Made by a program: the position numbers and the translations under genes. The notes under the pieces are model-generated. The model made no database searches. It was not told where the DNA came from and saw only the letters and a program-made list of their open reading frames with translations. A stretch of DNA of 64,000 nucleotides from Aquimarina sp. Aq78. GTDB taxonomy: Bacteria > Bacteroidota > Bacteroidia > Flavobacteriales > Flavobacteriaceae. This document shows, in pieces, positions 53,013 through 60,742 of the stretch. Each line of letters begins with the position of its first letter. The stretch's first letter is position 1. Location: the NCBI RefSeq assembly GCF_900299525.1, contig NZ_OMKA01000026.1, positions 372,001-436,000 on the forward strand. Direction: 5' to 3'.

Positions 53013-53993
53013 ATGACCAAAGTAACAGGAAAAAATATACTTAATATTCTTGGTAAAGAAGTACTGCCTGGCACCAGTACAACTATAAATTTTAATATAG
53101 CCAAGTTATATACTTCTACTAAGGTAGAAATACCTATAATCATAGAGAGATCAAAAAAACCAGGGCCTACGGTGCTTATTACTGCAGGAATTCATGGAGA
53201 TGAGATCAATGGGGTAGAAGTTGTGAGGCAAATCATTGCAAGAAAAATCAATAAGCCTGCAAAAGGTAGTATCATATGTATTCCTGTGCTTAACGTATTT
53301 GGTTTTTTAAGTATGGATCGTTTTTTTCCTGATGGTCGAGATTTAAATAGGGTATTTCCAGGAACCAAAAATGGATCTCTTGCCAGTCGTTTTGCTTATC
53401 AGTTTATAAATGAGATTTTACCGGCGGCAGATTTTTGTTTAGATTTTCATACCGGAGGAGCCAGTAGATTTAATGCTCCACATATCAGAGTGGACCCTAA
53501 AAATGAAAGATTGATAGCTTTGGCAAAAATTTTTAATGCTCCGTTTACTCTTTTTTCTAAGAACCTGGAAGGATCATATCGAGCTACCTGTGCCAAAAAA
53601 GGAAAAGATATATTATTGTTTGAAGGAGGGAAATCCCAAAACAGTAGTAAAGAAATAGCCAGAGAGGGAGTACAGGGAACCATGCGGATATTAGATCATC
53701 TGGGAATGCTGAATACCGAATTTGAATCTCTAGTTCAAGAATCTGATACTCAAATTGTTATAAAAAGTGTATGGATGCGCGCAAAATATAGTGGTTTATT
53801 GCATATTAAAATACCCATCGGTAAACATATAGAAAAAGGAGAGATTATGGCAACAATTACAGACCCTTATGGTAAGATGAGGCATGTGGTTAAAGCGAAT
53901 AATGAAGGGTATGTGATAAATGTAAATGAATCTTCAATTGTATATAAAGGAGATGCCATTTTTCGTATAACTAAAGAATTAGCCAATGAATAA
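53013..53993 (+). CDS. Succinylglutamate desuccinylase/aspartoacylase-family hydrolase
   Basis: 326 residues from the ATG at 53013 (TTG at 52992 is inside rimK). Zinc ligands appear in LITAGIHGDEINGVE and in LDFHTGG; DLNRVFPG is the substrate-binding segment. The C-terminal part forms a beta domain with a biotinyl-like hairpin (HIEKGEIMATITDPYG). Family members cleave N-acyl or amide bonds of amino acids. Its place after RimB and RimK suggests it acts on glutamylated or related products. It overlaps the MTHFS gene by 8 bp. Confidence 0.9.
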   Translation: MTKVTGKNILNILGKEVLPGTSTTINFNIAKLYTSTKVEIPIIIERSKKPGPTVLITAGIHGDEINGVEVVRQIIARKINKPAKGSIICIPVLNVFGFLSMDRFFPDGRDLNRVFPGTKNGSLASRFAYQFINEILPAADFCLDFHTGGASRFNAPHIRVDPKNERLIALAKIFNAPFTLFSKNLEGSYRATCAKKGKDILLFEGGKSQNSSKEIAREGVQGTMRILDHLGMLNTEFESLVQESDTQIVIKSVWMRAKYSGLLHIKIPIGKHIEKGEIMATITDPYGKMRHVVKANNEGYVINVNESSIVYKGDAIFRITKELANE

Positions 53994-54555
53994 AAAAGAA
54001 CTACGAGCTAAATATAAAACCCTTAGGTCCCATTTAAGTAATGAAGAAGTTGAGAATTTAAGCATCGATATCGCAAATCGATTGCTCGAATTACCCGTTT
54101 GGGAAAAATCGTATTATCATATTTTTTTATCTATTAATGAAAAGAAAGAGATCAACACAGAATTTTTGTTGAATATTCTCCTTGGAAAGGATAAAAATGT
54201 CATTGTATCAAAAAGTAATTTTAAAGACAATACATTGCAGCATTTTCTACTTACAGATACCACTGCATTAAAGGTAAATTCTTGGGGAATTCCAGAGCCA
54301 ATTGATGGGATTCCAATCCCCGAAGATAAAATAGAAGTAGTTTTTGTGCCGTTATTAGCATTTGATCAAAATGGGAATAGAGTAGGTTATGGAAAAGGGT
54401 TTTATGATAAGTTTTTGGCAAAATGTAATCCCAATACTTTAAAAATTGGCCTTTCCTTTTTTTCTGCTGAAGAAGAAATAGAAAATGTAACTACAGCAGA
54501 TATACCACTTGATTTTTGTGTTACCCCAACAGAGGTATACTCTATTAAGAAGTAA
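53986..54555 (+). CDS. 5-formyltetrahydrofolate cyclo-ligase
   Basis: 189 residues. KKELRAKYKTLRSHLS at the N-terminus and VFVPLLAFDQNGNRVGYGKGFYDKFLA near the end are the two conserved MTHFS blocks, the second with the ATP/Mg motif. It converts 5-formyl-THF to 5,10-methenyl-THF with ATP. It overlaps the aspartoacylase-like gene by 8 bp, so the four genes from 51708 form one operon. Confidence 0.94.
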   Translation: MNKKELRAKYKTLRSHLSNEEVENLSIDIANRLLELPVWEKSYYHIFLSINEKKEINTEFLLNILLGKDKNVIVSKSNFKDNTLQHFLLTDTTALKVNSWGIPEPIDGIPIPEDKIEVVFVPLLAFDQNGNRVGYGKGFYDKFLAKCNPNTLKIGLSFFSAEEEIENVTTADIPLDFCVTPTEVYSIKK

Positions 54556-54620
54556 ATAGGATTTTCTGAAATAAAGAATACTTTTGTATATTCGATACTT
54601 TAACTTGTACCCTCTAAAAA

Positions 54621-55022
54621 ATGCCCCAAAATATAGAAAGTGTTTGCATCATTGATGATGACCATATTTATATTAATCTACTAAGCAAGATCATTGAATT
54701 AAAAAAACTATCAGAATCTGTTTTAGTTTTTAACAATGGTAAAGAAGCTTTAGATTTTTTTCTACAGTCTTTACTGAAAGAAGAAAACGAAGAGGTGCCC
54801 CAGATTATCTTTTTAGATCTTAATATGCCAGTTATGGATGGTTGGGAATTTTTGAATGAATTCTCTAAAATCAAAAATCAAATTAGAAAAAAAATTGACC
54901 TTTATGTAGTGAGTTCTTCGATAGACTCCAGAGATATAGAACGTGCCAAATCTATTGATATAGTGTCGGATTATCTTACCAAACCCATTAAGCTAGATGA
55001 CTTCGAGAGAATATTGATCTAG
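54621..55022 (+). CDS. Single-domain response regulator (Rcp1/CheY-like)
   Basis: 133 residues, receiver domain only. Acidic pocket IDDDH at 11-15, phosphoacceptor Asp66 in IFLDLNMPVMDGW, Ser/Thr switch SSS at about 98-100, Lys121 in YLTKPIK. There is no output domain, so it signals by protein contact. No histidine kinase is adjacent. It is convergent with lspA and 65 bp after the MTHFS gene. Confidence 0.95.
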   Translation: MPQNIESVCIIDDDHIYINLLSKIIELKKLSESVLVFNNGKEALDFFLQSLLKEENEEVPQIIFLDLNMPVMDGWEFLNEFSKIKNQIRKKIDLYVVSSSIDSRDIERAKSIDIVSDYLTKPIKLDDFERILI

Positions 55023-55041
55023 TCAGAATTTAATACTTATT

Positions 55042-55644
55042 TTATTTTTTAGGAAATGCTTTCTTGTTAAAAACAATCAATAAGAATACACCAATACTTA
55101 TCGCAGAATCGGCAATATTAAATACAGGGTCAAAGAATGAAAAATGTTTGCCTCCCATAAACGGAATCCAATCTGGCAGAATATCATCATAGAAGGTAAA
55201 CTGAATCATATCGACTACCTTACCATAAAAAACACTTTCGTAACCACCCGCTTCTGGTAAGAAAGTAGCTATTTCTACCGGTGTACTTTCACTAAAAAAG
55301 ATACCATAAAATATAGAATCAATAATATTCCCAAAAGCACCAGCAAAAATTAATGCAATACAAAAGGTAAGAATAGTAGGGCTGTTTTTGCGAACAGAAT
55401 CATACAACCAATACCCGATTCCTGTGATGGCAACTACTCTAAATAGAGTAAGAACTAATTTCCCATAATTACCCGGAAGTTCAAACCCCCAGGCCATCCC
55501 TTTGTTTTCTACGAATATGATGCGAAACCAATCGAATACTTCTACACTATCATGAAGAGTAAAATGAGTTTTAATATAAATTTTGGTGATCTGATCAATA
55601 AGTAACACTAAAATTATAACTAAAATAGATTTCTTTAAAGACAT
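55042..55644 (-). CDS. lspA: Lipoprotein signal peptidase
   Basis: 200 residues, four membrane segments. FVENKGMAWGFELPG is the Bacteroidota form of the xxNxGxxF motif. AGAFGNIIDSIFYG and FNIADSAISIGV give the two catalytic Asp residues. It cleaves prolipoproteins after diacylation, matching the many lipoproteins here. A ~4.7-kb block with sigma factor genes separates it from the DksA-like gene and ileS, with which it is often linked in related genomes (from memory). Confidence 0.95.
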   Translation of the reverse strand: MSLKKSILVIILVLLIDQITKIYIKTHFTLHDSVEVFDWFRIIFVENKGMAWGFELPGNYGKLVLTLFRVVAITGIGYWLYDSVRKNSPTILTFCIALIFAGAFGNIIDSIFYGIFFSESTPVEIATFLPEAGGYESVFYGKVVDMIQFTFYDDILPDWIPFMGGKHFSFFDPVFNIADSAISIGVFLLIVFNKKAFPKK

Positions 55645-55773
55645 ATAAGTATTAATTTGCTTGGCTGTTAAAAGCGACGGACAAAAATAGTGTTTTATTT
55701 TGTTTTATAGATACTTATTGTTTTAGCTACATGATTTATGGACTTTTGTTCAGCATTAAGATAAAATTTATAA

Positions 55774-57222
55774 CTAATCTTCTTTTAGTATTTTTTCAAC
55801 ATATTTGATCCATTGATAATCAGGAATGCTCTTATCGATATAATAATCAGGTTGAATACCTTTATTATCAATTGTCATTTCTGGTATTCTCATACTTTTA
55901 GATAAACTATATCCCAATTGTAGATCTTTACAGGGAGAATCAACAAAATTCATGTTTGAAATATCTAAAACACCTGTTGTAGTAGTGCCATAGAGTTTTA
56001 CTTTTTTACTTTGCTTTGCTGCTAATAAAAACTGTTCTGTTGTACTACCATTATTTTTATTAATTACAATAGCAACATTTTTTGGGTAAGGGTGAATAGT
56101 ATCTATTTTTTTGACATCTATTATGGTGTCATCAAGATTTACAAATTCACCAATATGTTTATTCAATTTTTCCAACCCTTCTTTTGCCCATTTCTTTTCT
56201 TCAGCAGACCAGTTAGGGTCCTTCATGAATTTCTTCATTCGATTATTATTAAGTGGTGTCGATAGTAGTTTAACACCCACTGTGCGTATAGGGTTAGTAT
56301 ACAAATAAGGAATGATTTTTTTATAGCTAGCATCACTTCCTCCACCATTATTTCTTACATCAATGATGAGGTTTTTTTTACGAATCAATTGATTGTGATT
56401 AACCATAATCAGGCTGTCTATATATTTTTTGTTAGAATATGAAAATGATGGAATTCTAAGAAGAATGGTATTGTCATTTAACTCTTTAATCATAGGGTTT
56501 CGAGCTTTGATTAACGCGAAATGTTCTTCTATTGTTTTATCAACTTCAAAATACGGTTTTAACCTTTTTAAAGCGATAAAGCCCATTTGTAGGTAGTTTT
56601 TTCCAACCAACTTCACATCTTTAAATATTCTGGGAGAATGATCTTTCATGTAATAAACAGCTTCTTTCTGATCATTTTCAGAAACTCTGATCCTAAATTT
56701 GATTTGATTTTTTTTCCAGTAAACACCATCAGCTTCAAGGACAAATCCAATATATTCGTTTTTGGTTTTTATGACACCAATTTTATACGGTTTTGATTCC
56801 CATACTCCTTCATAAGTAATGTTTTTTAATTTAGAAATATAGTGTTCAAATTCTTTTTCTCCTATATCATATTTTTCCCAATCCTTAAATTGATCCAAAG
56901 TTTCAGCATCAGAAGATCCATTTTGAACTTTGTTTTGTTGATTGTTAATCCGTACTCCTATATGCCCTGATCTAAAAAACCGAAGCCAATCATTTAGTAT
57001 AGAAGAGCATTCCTTAATAGTTTTAATAGGTTTTATTTTAGCTCTAAATTTTTTATTATGGCTTGCATAAAGATCTTCTCCTTTTTGCTCTAATGTATAA
57101 ATAAAACCAGCATCGTTTTCTTCAAATGTTTTCTTTAACCAGTTGAAATTATCTTCGCAAGAACAATTTTGTGAAAAAGTAAAAAATGAGGTGAAAAAGA
57201 ATAAAAGAAATGCTGGTTTCAT
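55774..57222 (-). CDS. S41-family (C-terminal-processing-type) peptidase, secreted
   Basis: 482 residues from the Met at 57222 (signal MKPAFLLFFFTSFFTFSQ; frame opens 57258). A Cys pair follows (NCSCEDN). The catalytic part shows NLIIDVRNNGGGSDASYKKI and later VINKNNGSTTEQFLLAAKQSKKVKLYGTTTTG, where Ser in NNGST and the following residues match the S41 Ser/Lys arrangement. There is no PDZ domain evident. Likely periplasmic or surface. It lies downstream of the DUF4097 genes, separated by a hairpin. Confidence 0.85.
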   Translation of the reverse strand: MKPAFLLFFFTSFFTFSQNCSCEDNFNWLKKTFEENDAGFIYTLEQKGEDLYASHNKKFRAKIKPIKTIKECSSILNDWLRFFRSGHIGVRINNQQNKVQNGSSDAETLDQFKDWEKYDIGEKEFEHYISKLKNITYEGVWESKPYKIGVIKTKNEYIGFVLEADGVYWKKNQIKFRIRVSENDQKEAVYYMKDHSPRIFKDVKLVGKNYLQMGFIALKRLKPYFEVDKTIEEHFALIKARNPMIKELNDNTILLRIPSFSYSNKKYIDSLIMVNHNQLIRKKNLIIDVRNNGGGSDASYKKIIPYLYTNPIRTVGVKLLSTPLNNNRMKKFMKDPNWSAEEKKWAKEGLEKLNKHIGEFVNLDDTIIDVKKIDTIHPYPKNVAIVINKNNGSTTEQFLLAAKQSKKVKLYGTTTTGVLDISNMNFVDSPCKDLQLGYSLSKSMRIPEMTIDNKGIQPDYYIDKSIPDYQWIKYVEKILKED

Positions 57223-57251
57223 TACATTGGATATTTGCTGTTGTGTAATAG

Positions 57252-57288
57252 AAAACAATTACCTTATTTTTCTAAGGCAATTGTTTTT
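57252..57288 (-). terminator. Terminator between DUF4097 genes and S41 peptidase gene
   Basis: AAAACAATTACCTTA (57252-57266) pairs with TAAGGCAATTGTTTT (57273-57287) with one mismatch, loop of 6 nt. On the minus strand a T-rich tract follows. It lies 13 bp after the last DUF4097 stop. Confidence 0.6.
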
Positions 57289-57300
57289 ATATTCTTCTCA

Positions 57301-58017
57301 TTATTGTTTTCTAATAAATATACTTCCACTCACGGTTCCAAGTTGTAGTTCGCTTCTTACATCTCCAAAAGTACCTGTTACTTTACTCCCTACTACTCTG
57401 TTTTTACCATGATCAAATTTCATGTCTTTATCAGAATAAATCATTCCGGTAACTGTTTCAGCTTTTAATCTTGATTTTGAAACATTGATGTCTATATCAC
57501 CACTTATGGTTTTAAGATTAAGATCTCCATTGTAGTTTTTTATATCGATATTTCCACTAATAATATCAACAATTAATTCTCCATGATAGTTTTCAGACTG
57601 TACGTTTCCTGAAATGCTTTTTACTCTTAGAGTAGAATTTTTTGGAAGATACAAGGTGTACATAGCATCAATGTCTAAATTATTACAAGGACCCCAATTG
57701 TTTTTACGGTTTGATCCACCACGTTCTTTTTTCCACTTGTCGAATAGATCACCATAGTCTGATGATATATCCAGAACAGATGAGGTGTTCTTTATTTTTA
57801 AGTTAAAATAATCGTCAAATTCACCGCCATTAATACTTACACTGGCTTTTAAAGATACGTTGCTTTTATCCCATGTTTTGATAACGATGTCTTGGGCGAA
57901 TTTAAATTCTACTTTGATTAGATCGGCAGAAGTGGTGAGTTCTTTTTGGATTACTTTCTGTGCATTTATTTGTAATGAAACAAAGCACAATAGGATGAGT
58001 TTTAATACAGTTTTCAT
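57301..58017 (-). CDS. DUF4097 beta-helix protein (second copy)
   Basis: 238 residues with a signal peptide (MKTVLKLILLCFVSLQINA). The rest is a right-handed repeat of short strands such as SISGNVQSENYHGELIVDIISGNIDIKNYNGDLNLKTISGDIDI, diagnostic of DUF4097 (adhesin-like fold). An insert GGSNRKNNWGPCNNLD breaks the repeat. It shares origin with the adjacent gene at 58051. Together with the sigma/anti-sigma pair it likely acts in the envelope. Confidence 0.85.
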   Translation of the reverse strand: MKTVLKLILLCFVSLQINAQKVIQKELTTSADLIKVEFKFAQDIVIKTWDKSNVSLKASVSINGGEFDDYFNLKIKNTSSVLDISSDYGDLFDKWKKERGGSNRKNNWGPCNNLDIDAMYTLYLPKNSTLRVKSISGNVQSENYHGELIVDIISGNIDIKNYNGDLNLKTISGDIDINVSKSRLKAETVTGMIYSDKDMKFDHGKNRVVGSKVTGTFGDVRSELQLGTVSGSIFIRKQ

Positions 58018-58050
58018 GTTCGTTGTTTTTTGATTAATTGATGACCTCTA

Positions 58051-58806
58051 TTATTTTTTTCTCAGGTAAATATTTCCTGTGGATGACCTTAAGGTAATAT
58101 CAACTCCACCATTATTTATTTTGGTGTTTATAGCTCTTCTACCGCTGATTACCTTCATGTTTTTATGTTCAACGGGGAATTTTATATCAAAATCGGTATA
58201 GATTTCTCCCATAGAAGTTTTTAATTCTAGGTTTGCAGGGGTGCTAGATGGCAGACTTACATCGATTGCTCCCGTAGCAGATACAATAGAAATTGGGGAA
58301 CTTTGGCTTACTTTGTCGAATACAATATTAATTTCACCTGTTGCAGTTTTGGCTACAATTGGACCGGTAACATTTTTTAATGTAATACCTCCAACATTGG
58401 TTCTTGCTTCTATCTCGGCAGAAAACCCATTAAAAGATAAGCTTCCCAGATTACTACTCTCTGTAGTGATGTTGATCTCTTTTGGGAGATAGATTTCTAA
58501 GGTTTCGCTATGCATACCTTTCAAGTTTCTGATAATAAGCGTTTCTCCTTCTTTTTGAATATAAATCCCTATACCGGTGTTGTCGCTTCCGCCAGAATAC
58601 ACAGCCTTTAATCCTCTGGCTTTTTCGGGGGTTTTTCTTCCTTCTCCTTTGATCAATACTTCATTTTGACTGTGAGTTTTTGCGATAACTCCAGATTCTG
58701 AGGCTATTCTTACTTTTTTGACTCCTTGTAGAGAATGTTTATAATCTTGTGCGGTTAGATTTCCTGCTACTATAAATACTAGTAATGCGATTGCTATTTT
58801 CTTCAT
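58051..58806 (-). CDS. DUF4097 beta-helix protein (first copy)
   Basis: 251 residues, signal peptide (MKKIAIALLVFIVAGNLTAQ), then repeats of the type SLSFNGFSAEIEARTNVGGITLKNVTGPIVAKTATGEI and KTSMGEIYTDFDIKF, as in DUF4097. It ends LRSSTGNIYLRKK, while its paralogue ends VSGSIFIRKQ, showing tandem duplication. It follows the anti-sigma gene by 25 bp and is probably part of the regulon of the ECF sigma factor. Confidence 0.85.
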   Translation of the reverse strand: MKKIAIALLVFIVAGNLTAQDYKHSLQGVKKVRIASESGVIAKTHSQNEVLIKGEGRKTPEKARGLKAVYSGGSDNTGIGIYIQKEGETLIIRNLKGMHSETLEIYLPKEINITTESSNLGSLSFNGFSAEIEARTNVGGITLKNVTGPIVAKTATGEINIVFDKVSQSSPISIVSATGAIDVSLPSSTPANLELKTSMGEIYTDFDIKFPVEHKNMKVISGRRAINTKINNGGVDITLRSSTGNIYLRKK

Positions 58807-58831
58807 GACTATTTGTTTTTTGATTGTACTT

Positions 58832-59626
58832 TTAAATTAAATTGGGTAACCCAATTTTTACCTGATCTTTCACATAATCAGGTGTTTCTTCTTTCTGAAG
58901 TAATTTTTCCATAGAAGGAACTGCGCGTTTTTCCTGAATAGAAACTAATATTTGAATTAATTCAATTTGTATACCTGGATCTTGTTCAATATCCAAGGCA
59001 TTGATTAATGCTTTACGAATCATCTCAGAATCCGAAAATTTTGCCAGTGCTTCTGCTGCAGCTAATCGCACATTGGTATGATCGTCATAATGCATTTTAT
59101 TGATTAAAGCGTTTAAGATGTCATTTCCGGGTTTTTCAAATTCTTCTGCATAGTTTACAGCCTGTAGGCGTTTGCTTGCAGATTCGTTTTCTATTAAAGA
59201 AATAGTCATCGTTTGCTTCATTTGATATTTTTCTTTTTCTAATACTGCCATTTCCTCAGAAAGTGATGCAGTATTCTCTAGTTTTCCGTAGAAATACCCC
59301 GAAAAAACAAGTGCAATAGTTGCAGCGATCTGCAAAACTGTTTTCCATGAGCTTTTGGCTTTTGGATTTAAGGATACAATCTTAGGATCATTGACTCCCT
59401 CTTTTTCTTTCTTCAGCATTTTCTCAAAGTTCATTTGTAAACTTTGATCCGGAAGTTCCTGAGAAGAAGTGTTATCTATGGCTTCAAAAACGGTTTGAAG
59501 TTCTTGTAGGGCTGTTTTGCACTGTTTACAGCTTTTGATATGTACTTCTACTTTTTGATATGTTTCCTGATCCAGATTATGATCTATATAATCAATCAGT
59601 TGATTTTGTATGTCTTTACAGTTCAT
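58832..59626 (-). CDS. Anti-sigma factor with zinc finger and HEAT repeats
   Basis: 264 residues. The N-terminal zf-HC2 motif is His29-x3-Cys33-x2-Cys36 (VHIKSCKQCKTAL) with Cys3 before it. One TM segment (about 95-114, TVLQIAATIALVFSGYFYG) is followed by a coiled stretch and HEAT-like repeats (DDHTNVRLAAAEALAKF, DPGIQIELIQILVSIQEKRAVPSMEKLL). It should hold the sigma factor at the membrane. Its start is 5 bp after the sigma stop. Confidence 0.9.
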   Translation of the reverse strand: MNCKDIQNQLIDYIDHNLDQETYQKVEVHIKSCKQCKTALQELQTVFEAIDNTSSQELPDQSLQMNFEKMLKKEKEGVNDPKIVSLNPKAKSSWKTVLQIAATIALVFSGYFYGKLENTASLSEEMAVLEKEKYQMKQTMTISLIENESASKRLQAVNYAEEFEKPGNDILNALINKMHYDDHTNVRLAAAEALAKFSDSEMIRKALINALDIEQDPGIQIELIQILVSIQEKRAVPSMEKLLQKEETPDYVKDQVKIGLPNLI

Positions 59627-59631
59627 AACGG

Positions 59632-60165
59632 TTATATGTTTTGTAAATAATAATCTTTTAATTTATGGATAGCTCGATGAACTTTGGTTTTTACAGCTCC
59701 TGCTGTAGAGCCCGTGATCTCGGCTATTTCCTGATACTTTATTCCTTGATATCGATTCATAACAACAAGCTCTTTATCAGTTTTGCTGAGTTGATTTAAT
59801 GCTCGATATAATTCTTCATTAGTCTCCTTTATTTCGATATTATCTTGCTCTTTTTGTTCTATTTTATATTCGACATTTTCAAAGCGTTGAGCGACTGTTT
59901 TTTGACTTTGATAATGATCGCTAAATATATTTCTGGCAATGGTATAGATCCACGATGAAAACTTTCCTTTTTTATAAGAGGATCTATATTTAATCGCCTT
60001 ATAGAAAACTTCTTGCGTAATGTCCTGGCTGATCTCCCGATCTCTTGTCATTTTTAATAAGAAATTAAAGATTTTGATATGGTATCTTTCAAAAAGGATA
60101 CTCATTACATCCAGATTACCATTGGATACCAGAATCATTAATTCTTCGTCAGTTAGATTTTTCAA
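59632..60165 (-). CDS. ECF RNA polymerase sigma factor
   Basis: 177 residues. Region 2 (LFERYHIKIFNFLLKMTRDREISQDITQEVFYKAIKYRSSYKKGKFSSWIYTIARNIFSDHYQ) and region 4 (LNQLSKTDKELVVMNRYQGIKYQEIAEITGSTAGAVKTKVHRAIHKLKDYY), read in segments at about 20-85 and 115-170, are both complete. It is paired with the membrane anti-sigma downstream and drives likely autoregulated transcription of sigma, anti-sigma and DUF4097 genes. Confidence 0.95.
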   Translation of the reverse strand: MKNLTDEELMILVSNGNLDVMSILFERYHIKIFNFLLKMTRDREISQDITQEVFYKAIKYRSSYKKGKFSSWIYTIARNIFSDHYQSQKTVAQRFENVEYKIEQKEQDNIEIKETNEELYRALNQLSKTDKELVVMNRYQGIKYQEIAEITGSTAGAVKTKVHRAIHKLKDYYLQNI

Positions 60166-60292
60166 GATGTTACTCTTTTGGTTGGTTTCTATTACTAATA
60201 CCTTGTTTTTTTAAAAAGGTTACATTTAATATCAGATAAATCAAATTCTTTTAGCTTCATTTTATAATCTATTTAATATAAGATAAAAAAAA

Positions 60293-60322
60293 GACCTCAC
60301 TGGTTTAAAAACCGGTGAGGTC
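60293..60322 (-). terminator. Terminator after the DksA-like gene (GACCTCAC hairpin)
   Basis: GACCTCAC (60293-60300) and GTGAGGTC (60315-60322) with GGTTT/AAACC inside form a long stem with one mismatch. On the minus strand it is followed by eight T. It closes the ileS-DksA-like transcript and resembles the hairpin at 27936-27972. Confidence 0.85.
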
Positions 60323-60353
60323 AAATCTAAAATTATAGATTATTTTTTTGTAT

Positions 60354-60737
60354 TTAACTCTGCATATTTTTTGCTTCGATACTTAATGTAGCATGCGGAA
60401 CCAGTTTTAATCGATCAGGATTAATTAATTTTCCTGTTACACGACAAATACCATATGTTTTGTTTTCAATACGTAATAAAGCATTCTTTAAATCGCGTAC
60501 AAATTTTTCTTGTCTAATAGCAAGTTGTGTATTTGCTTCTTTAGACATAGTTTCACTTCCTTCTTCAAATGCCTTGAATGTTGGTGAAGTGTCATCTGTA
60601 CCGTTATTTCCGTCATTTTTGTAAGCACTTCTGATTAATTCTAAATCTTTCTGTGCTTTTTCCATTTTCTCTACGATGATTTCCTTAAACATCGTTAAAT
60701 CAGCGTCGCTGTACCTTACTTTGATATCTTCTGCCAT
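60354..60737 (-). CDS. DksA/TraR-type protein with degenerate zinc finger
   Basis: 127 residues. A long helical N-terminal region (about 15-90, probably a coiled coil) precedes a C-terminal globular segment YGICRVTGKLINPDRLKLVPHATLSIEAK. This aligns with the DksA/TraR C4 finger, but only Cys98 remains of the four zinc ligands. DksA binds the RNA polymerase secondary channel with ppGpp. A Cys-poor form is common in Bacteroidota from memory. It starts 5 bp downstream of ileS. Confidence 0.85.
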   Translation of the reverse strand: MAEDIKVRYSDADLTMFKEIIVEKMEKAQKDLELIRSAYKNDGNNGTDDTSPTFKAFEEGSETMSKEANTQLAIRQEKFVRDLKNALLRIENKTYGICRVTGKLINPDRLKLVPHATLSIEAKNMQS

Positions 60738-60742
60738 ACTTC

